Positions 1 to 5,931 of a DNA stretch of 11,325 nucleotides are shown piece by piece (the stretch's first letter is position 1; the number at the start of each line of letters is the position of its first letter). The notes beneath the pieces were generated by a model. It searched no databases, was not told the origin of the DNA, and worked only from the letters and a program-made list of their open reading frames with translations. Position numbers and translations under genes: made by a program. Origin of the DNA: Clostridiaceae bacterium (lineage in GTDB: Bacteria > Bacillota > Clostridia > Oscillospirales > QAMX01); NCBI GenBank assembly GCA_016297585.1, contig JAEDGJ010000076.1, forward strand, positions 1-11,325, in the 5' to 3' direction.

Positions 1-480
1 GTGCTCGACGAGGCGTTCGCGCTGGCCGACAGCTGCGTCGGCACCGAGGAGCTCGACACGCTGCGCGCGATCTACCGCGAGCTGCAGGCGGCGGGCTTCG
101 GTCCCAACATCATGCTCGATCTCGGGCTGGTGCACCATATGGACTACTATACCGGCGTCGTGTTCCGCGGCTATGTCGCGGGAGCCGGCACGCCGGTGCT
201 GCAGGGCGGACGGTACGACTCGCTGCTCGGGTGCCTCGGGCATCCCGCGCCCGCGACGGGCTTTGCCGCCGACGTCGACGCGCTGACCGAGCTGCGCGCG
301 GACGAGGAGACGGAGGACGACATCCGCTTCGTCGTCCACGTCGGCACGGGCGCGCTCCGCCGCGCGATGGACTACTGCGACAGCCGTCCGGGGCAGTGCG
401 TCTGCTCGCCGTACGAGAGTGAAGCCGAGTCGCGCGAGCTTGCCGGAAAGCTGTCCGCCAAGCTCGTGGTGATCGAATAA
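1..480 (+). CDS. hisZ: ATP phosphoribosyltransferase regulatory subunit HisZ, 3' part only
   Basis: This is the C-terminal 159 residues of HisZ, a catalytically inactive relative of histidyl-tRNA synthetase that joins short-form HisG to make the active, histidine-sensitive first enzyme of histidine synthesis in the cytoplasm. The reading frame is open from base 1, so the GTG there is an internal codon and the true start lies upstream; full HisZ proteins are roughly 390-420 residues. Visible family marks are YYTGVVFRGY (residues 49-58 of the visible part), GGRYDSLLG (69-77) and the ATGFAADVDAL stretch (85-95), all from the class II synthetase-like core. It ends with TAA, 15 bases before hisG. 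The immediate hisG neighbour of the short type makes HisZ far more likely than a true HisS, and the protein ends soon after the core with no room for a full anticodon-binding domain. Confidence 0.9.
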   Translation: MLDEAFALADSCVGTEELDTLRAIYRELQAAGFGPNIMLDLGLVHHMDYYTGVVFRGYVAGAGTPVLQGGRYDSLLGCLGHPAPATGFAADVDALTELRADEETEDDIRFVVHVGTGALRRAMDYCDSRPGQCVCSPYESEAESRELAGKLSAKLVVIE

Positions 481-495
481 AGGGGGACAGGGTCG

Positions 496-1146
496 ATGCA
501 GGCACTGAAAATTGCGCTGACGAAGGGGCGGCTGGAGCAGAAATCCGTCGCGCTCTTTGAAAAAGCGGGCTACGATTGCGAAAACCTGAAAAACCCCGGC
601 AGAAAGCTGCTGCTGGAGGCGCCGTATCGGGATGAAACGGCGGCATCGCTCGTCGCGGTGCTCGCGAAGGCGCCGGACGTCATCACCTATGTCGAGCGCG
701 GCGTCTGCGACCTCGGCATCGTCGGCAAGGATACGATCATGGAGCACGGCACGAGCTTCTACGAGGTGCTCGACCTCGGCTTCGGACGCTGCCGGTTCGC
801 GCTCGCGTCGCTGCCGGAGACGGATTTCGACCGCCCGAGCTATAAGCCCCGCGTGATCGGGACAAAATACCCCAACGTGACGCGGCAGTACTTCGCCAAG
901 CGCGGCGAGGAGGTCGACATCGTCAAGATCGAGGGCAGCGTCGAGCTGGCGCCGATCCTGGGGCTCGCGGACGGCATCGTCGACATCGTCGAGACGGGCA
1001 CGACGCTGAAGGAGAACGGGCTCGTCATCAAAAAAGAGGTCGCGCCGGTGAGCGCGCGGCTGATCGTCAATCTGGTCAGCATGAAGATGAAAAAGCGCGA
1101 AATTCTCGGCTTTATCGAGCAGATCCAGCGCACGCTTGCCGAATAA
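496..1146 (+). CDS. hisG: ATP phosphoribosyltransferase catalytic subunit, short form
   Basis: HisG condenses ATP with PRPP to give phosphoribosyl-ATP, the committed step of histidine synthesis. The 216-residue length marks the short form, which lacks the roughly 80-residue C-terminal regulatory domain of long HisG and depends on HisZ, whose gene lies just upstream. The N-terminal LKIALTKGRL (residues 4-13), RGVCDLGIVGKD (68-79) and the PRPP-binding loop around VDIVETGTTL (162-171) are all present and look intact. The ATG at 496 follows an AGGGGG ribosome site at 481-486 with a suitable gap, directly after the hisZ stop. HisZ and HisG are expected to be translated from one mRNA to form a hetero-octamer, as known for the family. 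Nothing in the sequence looks broken. Confidence 0.97.
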   Translation: MQALKIALTKGRLEQKSVALFEKAGYDCENLKNPGRKLLLEAPYRDETAASLVAVLAKAPDVITYVERGVCDLGIVGKDTIMEHGTSFYEVLDLGFGRCRFALASLPETDFDRPSYKPRVIGTKYPNVTRQYFAKRGEEVDIVKIEGSVELAPILGLADGIVDIVETGTTLKENGLVIKKEVAPVSARLIVNLVSMKMKKREILGFIEQIQRTLAE

Positions 1147-1167
1147 GCGCGAAAAAGGAGCATATCT

Positions 1168-1554
1168 ATGCGAAAATTCCCCGAAATACTCGCGATGATC
1201 CTCTGCCTTGCGGCGTTTTTCATCCTGACGGGCTGCGACCAGTTCCGCACGCCGCTGACCGAGGAGGAAGCCGTTGCCGCGACGCAGGCGCTGATCGCGA
1301 AGCCCGAGAGCCTCGGCATTTACAACTTCGACGCGCCGGATGTGGAGAAGCTGACCTTTGGCGAGGCGCATACGGTGATCTCCGTTGCCGCCGACGGACG
1401 CGATAAAAACGGCGACCCCAAGCAGATCGATCTGAACGGAAAGACCGTCTATAAAGTCACCTACCGCACCGATGCGGACGAGCAGTCGGGTCCGATTGCG
1501 CTGTACGTCGATTGCCGCAGCGGCACCGTTTACGGGATGGACGCCCGGAACTGA
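1168..1554 (+). CDS. Small predicted lipoprotein of unknown function inside the his operon
   Basis: I do not recognise this 128-residue protein as a histidine enzyme. Its N-terminus is a clear lipoprotein signal: basic start (MRKF), a hydrophobic run at about residues 7-20, then the lipobox LTGC with Cys23 as the predicted lipidated residue. The mature part is about 106 residues and should sit on the outer face of the membrane. Its C-terminal part (about 93-125: VYKVTYRTD, a short linker, then IALYVDCRSGTVYG) resembles the strand-turn-strand end of PepSY-like folds, where a phrase like 'YVDxxTGxVxG' is common; this is only a resemblance. AAAGGAG at 1154-1160 supports the ATG at 1168. It lies 21 bases after hisG, and its TGA stop shares a base with the hisD ribosome site, so it is surely co-transcribed. 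A role tied to histidine synthesis is not evident. Confidence 0.85.
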   Translation: MRKFPEILAMILCLAAFFILTGCDQFRTPLTEEEAVAATQALIAKPESLGIYNFDAPDVEKLTFGEAHTVISVAADGRDKNGDPKQIDLNGKTVYKVTYRTDADEQSGPIALYVDCRSGTVYGMDARN

Positions 1555-1565
1555 GGAGGAAAACC

Positions 1566-2834
1566 ATGCTGTTGAAAGTCATACCGGCTGCCGAAGCGCC
1601 GCAGGTGCTGTCCGCCATGCGGGAGCGCGCGGCGGAAACCAATGCCGAGATCGCCGCGGCGGCGGAAAAGATTCTCCGTGACGTCCGGAAAAACGGCTTT
1701 GATGCCGTAAAAAGCTATTCCGAGCGCTTTGACCATGCCGAGCCCTATGAAATCCCCGCCGAAAGACTCCGCGCGGCGTACGACGCGACGCCCGAGGCGC
1801 TGCGGAAGGCGCTCGAGCACGCGGCGGAAAACATCCGCGCCTATCATATGCAGCGCGTGCCCGAAAGCTGGGAGTGGCGCAAGGACGAGGGAAGAGTGCT
1901 CGGACAGGTGCTGCGCGGACTCGACCGCGTCGGCATCTACGTTCCCGGCGGCACCGCGGCGTATCCGTCGAGCGTGCTGATGCTTGCCATTCCGGCGCGC
2001 TGTGCCGGCGTGCGCGAGATCGTCATGACGACCCCGCCGACGGAGAACCTCTCGGACGCCGTGCTGGCCGCCGCCTATATCGCGGGCGTCGACCGCGTCT
2101 TTGCCGTCGGCGGCGTGCAGGCGGTCGCGGCGCTGGCGTACGGCGCGGGCTTCATTCCGCGCGTCGACAAGATCGTCGGTCCCGGCAATGCCTATGTGGC
2201 GGCGGCCAAGCGCCTGGTCTACGGCTCGGTGGACATCGACATGGTCGCCGGCCCCAGCGAGGTGCTCGTGCTGGCCGACGGCAGCGCCGATCCGCGCTAT
2301 GTCGCGGCCGACCTGCTCGGACAGGCCGAGCATGACCGGCTCGCCTCGGCGATCCTCGTCACGACCTCCGCCCGCCTTGCCGAGGAGACGGCGTATGAGC
2401 TGGAGCGCCAGTCCGTGCGCCTCGAGCGGCGCGGGATTGTCGTCGATTCCGTGACGAATTACGGCGCGGCCATCGTCTGCGGGACGATGGAGGAGGCCGC
2501 CGCCATTGCAAACGACGTCGCGCCGGAGCATCTGGAGATCATGACGGAGAATCCGCGCGGGGTGCTGCCGATGATCCGCAACGCGGGCGCCGTGTTCCTC
2601 GGCGCATACACGCCGGAGCCGCTCGGGGACTATCTCGCGGGGCCGTCCCATGTGCTGCCGACGTCCGGGAGCGCGCGCTTCTTCTCGCCCATCGGCGTGG
2701 ACAGCTTCATCAAGCGCATGAGCGTGATCGAATACTCGAAAACCGCGCTCTCGGAGGATGCCGATGACATTACAACCGTTGCCTACGCGGAGAAGCTGAC
2801 CGCGCATGCGCACGCTGTGGAGGTAAGAGCATGA
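1566..2834 (+). CDS. hisD: Histidinol dehydrogenase
   Basis: HisD carries out the last two steps of histidine synthesis, oxidising L-histidinol to histidine with two NAD+ and a zinc ion. The 422-residue product has the usual family length. Visible signatures are the dinucleotide-site segment GPGNAYVAAAKR (205-216), GPSEVLVLAD (229-238), the zinc-ligand motif GQAEHD (Gln253, His256), the catalytic pair in APEHLE (Glu321, His322), GDYLAGPSHVLPT with the zinc-binding Asp355, and a C-terminal AHAHA containing the last zinc-ligand His (about 414). The frame is open upstream to 1512, but the ATG at 1566 sits 6 bases after AGGAGGA (1554-1560) and gives the normal N-terminus, so I take it. The gene ends in ATGA, overlapping hisC by 4 bases, which favours translational coupling. 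Confidence 0.97.
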   Translation: MLLKVIPAAEAPQVLSAMRERAAETNAEIAAAAEKILRDVRKNGFDAVKSYSERFDHAEPYEIPAERLRAAYDATPEALRKALEHAAENIRAYHMQRVPESWEWRKDEGRVLGQVLRGLDRVGIYVPGGTAAYPSSVLMLAIPARCAGVREIVMTTPPTENLSDAVLAAAYIAGVDRVFAVGGVQAVAALAYGAGFIPRVDKIVGPGNAYVAAAKRLVYGSVDIDMVAGPSEVLVLADGSADPRYVAADLLGQAEHDRLASAILVTTSARLAEETAYELERQSVRLERRGIVVDSVTNYGAAIVCGTMEEAAAIANDVAPEHLEIMTENPRGVLPMIRNAGAVFLGAYTPEPLGDYLAGPSHVLPTSGSARFFSPIGVDSFIKRMSVIEYSKTALSEDADDITTVAYAEKLTAHAHAVEVRA

Positions 2835-3913
2835 AACTGCCGGACAAACTGACGCATATGGAGCCCTACACCCCCAGCGTCGACCATTTTGACGTCAAGC
2901 TCGACGCCAACGAGAACGCCGTCACCGTCGATGAGGAGGCACAGGCCCGCATCCTCGAGGCGATTTCCAAGGTGGAGCTGAACCGCTATCCCGACCCCTC
3001 CGCGGCGGCGCTGCGCCGTGCGGCGGCGGGCGTGTTCGGCGTGCGGGCGGAGAACATCGGCTGCGGCTGCGGCTCGGACGAGATCATCAGCATCCTGATG
3101 AACAACTTCCTCTCGCGCGGCGACACCGTCGTCATGTCCGAGTTCGACTTTTCGATGTACGCCTTCTACGCGCACAACGCCGAGCTGCGCGTCGTGTCCG
3201 TGCCGACGGACGACAAGCTGCGCATCAACCCCGACGCGCTGCTCGACGCCGTGCGCCGCAGCCATGCGGGGATGCTGATCTTCTCCAACCCCTGCAACCC
3301 CACCGGTCAGGGACTCCCGCGCGACGTCGTGCGCCGCATCATCGAGAAGGCCGACTGCCTGGTCGTCGTCGACGAGGCGTATATGGACTTCTGGAGCCAG
3401 TCCGTCGCGGACGAGGTGGACGAGTACGACAACCTGATCGTGCTGCGCACCTGCTCGAAGGCGTACGGCCTCGCGGCCATCCGCTGCGGCTTCCTGCTGG
3501 CAAACGAGAAGCTCGTCGGCTATTACGACACCGTCCGCTCTCCCTATAACGTCAACTCCTTTACACAGGCGGCGGGCGCGGCGGTGCTTTCCGATCCGGA
3601 GATGACGCGCCGCATGGCACAGGCCTGCACCCGGCGCGCCGATTCGCTGCGGCTCATGGCCCGCGGGCTGTGCGCCGAGCACGCGTGGTACATCGATTAC
3701 ATCCCGACCGTCACGAACTTTGCGCTGCTGCGTCCGAAAGCGCAGGGCGGCTGGAGCGCCGCGTACTGCTATGAGCAGCTCAAGAACCGCAGCATCGGTG
3801 TGCGGCTCTTAAAGGACGAGTATCTGCGCATCACGGCCGGTACCGATGCCGAAAACAGCGCCGTCATCCTGGCGCTCGACGGCATTTTAACGGAATGGGA
3901 GGAGTCCCGATGA
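2831..3913 (+). CDS. hisC: Histidinol-phosphate aminotransferase
   Basis: HisC is a PLP-dependent class I/II aminotransferase that converts imidazole-acetol phosphate and glutamate to L-histidinol phosphate and 2-oxoglutarate. The 360-residue protein has the expected marks: LDANENAV near the N-terminus (24-31), RYPDPSAAALR (52-62), the NPCNPTG turn (153-159), DEAYMDF with the PLP-pyridine Asp181, the Schiff-base lysine Lys210 in TCSKAYGLAAIRCGF, and a substrate-carboxylate Arg333 in YLRITAGT. GGAGGT at 2819-2824, within the end of hisD, places the start at 2831. The start overlaps the hisD stop (ATGA) and the stop overlaps the hisB start (ATGA), a tightly packed operon. Some members of this family also handle aromatic amino acids, but the setting makes the histidine role secure. 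Confidence 0.96.
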   Translation: MKLPDKLTHMEPYTPSVDHFDVKLDANENAVTVDEEAQARILEAISKVELNRYPDPSAAALRRAAAGVFGVRAENIGCGCGSDEIISILMNNFLSRGDTVVMSEFDFSMYAFYAHNAELRVVSVPTDDKLRINPDALLDAVRRSHAGMLIFSNPCNPTGQGLPRDVVRRIIEKADCLVVVDEAYMDFWSQSVADEVDEYDNLIVLRTCSKAYGLAAIRCGFLLANEKLVGYYDTVRSPYNVNSFTQAAGAAVLSDPEMTRRMAQACTRRADSLRLMARGLCAEHAWYIDYIPTVTNFALLRPKAQGGWSAAYCYEQLKNRSIGVRLLKDEYLRITAGTDAENSAVILALDGILTEWEESR

Positions 3914-4485
3914 GAACGGCGGAGCTGACCCGCACGACGCGGGAGACGGACATCGCGCTGTCGCTTTCCCTCGACGGCGGCAGCGTCGAGATCGACACCG
4001 GCATCGGCTTTTTCGACCATATGCTGACCGCGCTGGCCGTGCACGGCGGGCTGGGGCTGACCGTCCGCGTCCGGGGAGACCTCCACGTGGACTGCCACCA
4101 CACGATCGAGGACACCGGCATCGTCCTTGGGCAGGCGCTGGCGCAGGCCATCGGCGACCGGCGGGGCATCACGCGCTTTGCAGACTGCCGGATCCCGATG
4201 GACGAGGCGCTCGCGTCCTGCGTGCTCGACATCGGCGGACGCGCGTACCTGCATTTCGACGCGGCGTTCGAAAATCCCGCCATCGGCGCGTATGACACCT
4301 GCATGACGGAGGAATTTTTCCGCGCGGTATCGGCAAACGCGGGGCTGACGCTGCATCTTTGCGTCGAATACGGCAAAAACGACCATCACAAGACGGAAGC
4401 GCTGTACAAGGCCTTCGCGCGCGCGCTGAAATGCGCGGCGGCGGTGACCGGTACGGAGATCCCGTCGACGAAGGGGGTCTTATAA
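3910..4485 (+). CDS. hisB: Imidazoleglycerol-phosphate dehydratase
   Basis: HisB dehydrates imidazole-glycerol phosphate to imidazole-acetol phosphate using manganese ions in a 24-mer. The 191-residue product is the single-domain form without the N-terminal histidinol-phosphatase of the enteric fusion. Metal-site signatures are visible twice, as expected from its internal duplication: FDHMLTA (35-41) with DCHHTIEDTG (61-70), and GKNDHHKTEALYKAFARAL (155-173). The C-terminal PSTKG (186-189) is also typical. An in-frame ATG exists at 3895, but 3910 follows GGGAGGA (3898-3904) at the right distance and forms ATGA with the hisC stop, so 3910 is preferred. The histidinol-phosphatase activity needed between HisC and HisD is not encoded in this window. 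hisH follows with no gap. Confidence 0.96.
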   Translation: MRTAELTRTTRETDIALSLSLDGGSVEIDTGIGFFDHMLTALAVHGGLGLTVRVRGDLHVDCHHTIEDTGIVLGQALAQAIGDRRGITRFADCRIPMDEALASCVLDIGGRAYLHFDAAFENPAIGAYDTCMTEEFFRAVSANAGLTLHLCVEYGKNDHHKTEALYKAFARALKCAAAVTGTEIPSTKGVL

Positions 4486-5106
4486 ATGCTGGCCATCGTC
4501 GATTACGGCGTCGGCAACCTCCACAGCGTCTCGTCCGCGTTCCGTTATGTCGGCGCGGATACCGTCGTGACGGCAGATGCCGGAACGCTCGAGCGGGCGG
4601 ACGGCATCATCCTGCCGGGCGTCGGCGCGTTCCCGGATGCGGCGGAGAGCCTTGCGAAAACCGGGCTGATCCCGGTCATCAAGGCCGAGGCGGCGCGCAA
4701 ACCGCTGCTCGGCATCTGCCTCGGGATGCAGCTTCTGTTCACGGAGAGCCGCGAGCTGCGCCCGACGCCGGGTCTCGGACTGATTCCCGGTATCGTCGAC
4801 CGCATTCCCACGACGGAGAAGCTGCCGCAGATCGGCTGGAACGCGCTCGGCGTCGTCAATCCCTGCGCGCTGACGGACGGACTGCCGGAGGGCGCGTATG
4901 TCTACTTCGTTCACAGCTATATGGCCTTCTGCGAGGACCGCGCCGACGTTGCGGCGGTGACGGATTACGGCACGGAGGTGACGGCGATGGTGCGCCGCGG
5001 CTTCGTGTACGGCTGTCAGTTCCATCCGGAGAAATCCGGTTCCGTGGGGCTTGGCATCATCGACCGGTTCTGCGGCGCGGTGCGGGACTGCCGGAAGGCG
5101 CGCTGA
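4486..5106 (+). CDS. hisH: Imidazole glycerol phosphate synthase, glutaminase subunit HisH
   Basis: HisH is the class I glutamine amidotransferase half of IGP synthase; it frees ammonia from glutamine and channels it into HisF, the cyclase half. The 206-residue protein shows the catalytic triad: Cys78 in LLGICLGMQLLF, and His180 and Glu182 in CQFHPEKSG. The N-terminal IVDYGVGNLHSV (4-15), the oxyanion-region LPGVGAF (43-49), PQIGWN (114-119) and YFVHSYMA (140-147) are also classic. The ATG directly follows the hisB TAA, with GGGGGT upstream at about 4473-4478. HisH needs HisF, yet no hisF or hisA follows; the next features are a promoter and a tRNA gene. The partner must be encoded elsewhere, or the operon has been split here. 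The gene itself looks complete and functional. Confidence 0.96.
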   Translation: MLAIVDYGVGNLHSVSSAFRYVGADTVVTADAGTLERADGIILPGVGAFPDAAESLAKTGLIPVIKAEAARKPLLGICLGMQLLFTESRELRPTPGLGLIPGIVDRIPTTEKLPQIGWNALGVVNPCALTDGLPEGAYVYFVHSYMAFCEDRADVAAVTDYGTEVTAMVRRGFVYGCQFHPEKSGSVGLGIIDRFCGAVRDCRKAR

Positions 5107-5139
5107 CGGAAAAAGAACAAAAAAAGCGGAAAAAAGCCC

Positions 5140-5168
5140 TTGACAAATCGGCCGGTTTCGGGTATAAT
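5140..5168 (+). promoter_or_regulatory. Consensus sigma-A promoter for tRNA-Ser
   Basis: A perfect -35 box TTGACA (5140-5145) and a perfect -10 box TATAAT (5163-5168) are 17 bases apart. Transcription should start near 5175, about 18 bases before the tRNA. The match to consensus fits a strong, constitutive stable-RNA promoter. Confidence 0.9.
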
Positions 5169-5192
5169 AAACGAGCGGTCAAAAAACAGCTT

Positions 5193-5285
5193 GGAGAAGT
5201 CGCCTAGCTTGGTCGAGGGCGCACGACTGGAAATCGTGTAACCATCAAAAATGGTTCGAGAGTTCGAATCTCTCCTTCTCCGCCA
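5193..5285 (+). tRNA. tRNA-Ser (anticodon GGA)
   Basis: The sequence folds as a class II tRNA with a long variable arm. The acceptor stem is GGAGAAG (5193-5199) with CTTCTCC (5275-5281), followed by discriminator G5282 and an encoded CCA (5283-5285). The anticodon stem is CACGA/TCGTG (5222-5226 with 5234-5238), with loop CTGGAAA giving anticodon GGA at 5229-5231, which reads serine codons UCC and UCU. The variable arm pairs AACCAT with ATGGTT (5240-5245 with 5251-5256). The T arm is GAGAG/CTCTC around TTCGAAT. Both the long arm and the G discriminator are as expected for serine. It has its own promoter and terminator and lies between the his and leu operons. Confidence 0.98.
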
Positions 5286-5291
5286 TGAAAT

Positions 5292-5338
5292 GAACCTCAC
5301 GGTTGATAGGAAGCTATCAGCGGTGAGGTTCTTTTTCT
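5292..5338 (+). terminator. Intrinsic terminator after tRNA-Ser
   Basis: GAACCTCAC (5292-5300) pairs perfectly with GTGAGGTTC (5323-5331). An inner stem, TGATAG with CTATCA around a GAAG loop, extends the hairpin, and TTTTT follows at 5332-5336. It is the first clear terminator after the his genes, so it may end both the tRNA transcript and his read-through. Confidence 0.9.
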
Positions 5339-5438
5339 CGTCGGAGATGTGCGGACCGGTCCCTGCTGCGGGGGAGGGGACGTCAGTTTGCGTGTCTCCT
5401 AAAAATATGAAATTATTGTGAACTTACGAAAAATGGAC
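5339..5438. other. Spacer with no recognised element
   Basis: This spacer lies between the tRNA terminator and the leu promoter. I see no gene or paired structure I would defend. It changes from GC-rich (to about 5395) to A/T-rich, and this is where the base composition shifts between the his side and the leu block. Confidence 0.5.
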
Positions 5439-5467
5439 TTGACATTATCGTTTTTGTGAGATAGAAT
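5439..5467 (+). promoter_or_regulatory. Sigma-A promoter of the leu operon
   Basis: A perfect -35 box TTGACA (5439-5444) and the -10 box TAGAAT (5462-5467) are 17 bases apart. Transcription should start near 5474, just before the T-box leader. No other convincing promoter lies between here and leuA, so the operon is probably controlled mainly by attenuation in the leader. Confidence 0.82.
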
Positions 5468-5695
5468 ACAGAGTAAACTGAATAAATCAAAAGCCATGAT
5501 GAAGAATGGTCACAGTGATCACGCATTTCAGAGAGCCGATGGCCGGTGCGAATCGGTATGTAAAAGCTGTGTCCTCTCCCTTCTGAGCTGTTCATCTGAA
5601 AGCCGGTATCGGTGCATAGGGTGTTCCGTGTATGCTACGTTAGTGTATAGAAGTTGTTTGACTTCGAAGAGGTGGCGGATTCTGTCTATCCGCAA

Positions 5696-5746
5696 TTTGA
5701 GTGGTACCGCGAGTGTTGCAATATTGCTGTAAACACCCGTCTCAAA
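5696..5746 (+). other. T-box antiterminator fold
   Basis: TTTGAG (5696-5701) pairs with CTCAAA (5741-5746). The seven-base TGGTACC bulge (5702-5708) follows, then GCGAGTGTT (5709-5717) pairs with AACACCCGT (5732-5740) with a single A-C mismatch and one G-U pair. The 3' strand is shared with the 5' arm of the terminator (5735-5748), so the two folds exclude each other, the expected T-box switch. The loop holds a small self-complementary GCAATATTGC (5718-5727). Confidence 0.85.
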
Positions 5747-5780
5747 GCAGAGTATAAGGCTTTGAGACGGGTATTTTTTT
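5735..5780 (+). terminator. T-box-controlled intrinsic terminator
   Basis: ACCCGTCTCAAAGC (5735-5748) pairs over 14 perfect base pairs with GCTTTGAGACGGGT (5759-5772) around a 10-base loop, and seven T follow at 5774-5780. It is a very strong terminator and stops transcription before leuA unless uncharged tRNA stabilises the antiterminator. Confidence 0.95.
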
Positions 5781-5805
5781 GCCCCGAAGTCATCGATTTT
5801 GAATA

Positions 5806-5821
5806 CATGAACCGGTTCATG
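5806..5821. repeat. 16-bp perfect palindrome between T-box terminator and leuA
   Basis: CATGAACCGGTTCATG is a perfect 16-bp inverted repeat with no central gap, 25 bases after the terminator T-run and about 110 bases before leuA. Such a gapless palindrome could be a site for a dimeric DNA-binding protein; it could also form a hairpin in the mRNA, but with no spacer the loop would cost pairs. Its role is unknown. The rest of the 151-nt spacer (5781-5931) holds a small hairpin GCCTTG/CAAGGC (5883-5897) and the leuA ribosome site. Confidence 0.6.
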
Positions 5822-5931
5822 CTGTCTCTGCATGGCGAAAGATTTAGAAAAGTGGAATTTTGTAAAAGACCTTCCCGGAAGAGCCTTGGATCAAGGCAGA
5901 AACAGCAGCTGAAAAAAGGAGTAAAAAGAGT

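Larger units (their letters stand above)
5491..5780 (+). promoter_or_regulatory. T-box riboswitch, probably leucine-specific, upstream of leuA
   Basis: This leader binds uncharged tRNA and lets transcription continue only when the cognate amino acid is scarce. Stem I runs from about 5498 (GATGAA) to 5596 (TTCATC), with AGAATGG (5503-5509) pairing with CCCTTCT (5578-5584) apart from one mismatch. The apical part carries AGAGAGCC (5530-5537) and GGTGCGAA (5545-5552), typical of T-box stem I. The likely specifier is CTC (Leu) at 5574-5576, just before the CCCTTCT strand and the following TGAGC; CTC also occurs at 5576-5578, so the register is not certain. Stem III is GCGGAT/ATCCGC (5675-5680 with 5688-5693). 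The conserved T-box core is GAGTGGTACCGCG (5699-5711). Its TGGT bulge would pair with a tRNA ending ACCA; tRNA-Leu has the A discriminator, while the neighbouring tRNA-Ser has G. Leucine specificity also fits the leuACDB genes it controls. Confidence 0.93.

Noticed and set aside
1..3. GTG at the first base as a gene start
   Set aside because: The product would be only the last 159 residues of HisZ; the frame is open at the window edge, so the gene simply begins upstream.
1530..2813. A 427-codon - strand open frame opposite hisD
   Set aside because: It is a shadow of hisD in GC-rich DNA, is arginine- and histidine-rich and shows no recognisable domain.
4359..5207. A 282-codon + strand frame overlapping hisB, hisH and the tRNA promoter
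   Set aside because: It is out of frame with two clear his enzymes, is very arginine-rich and ends in the tRNA gene.
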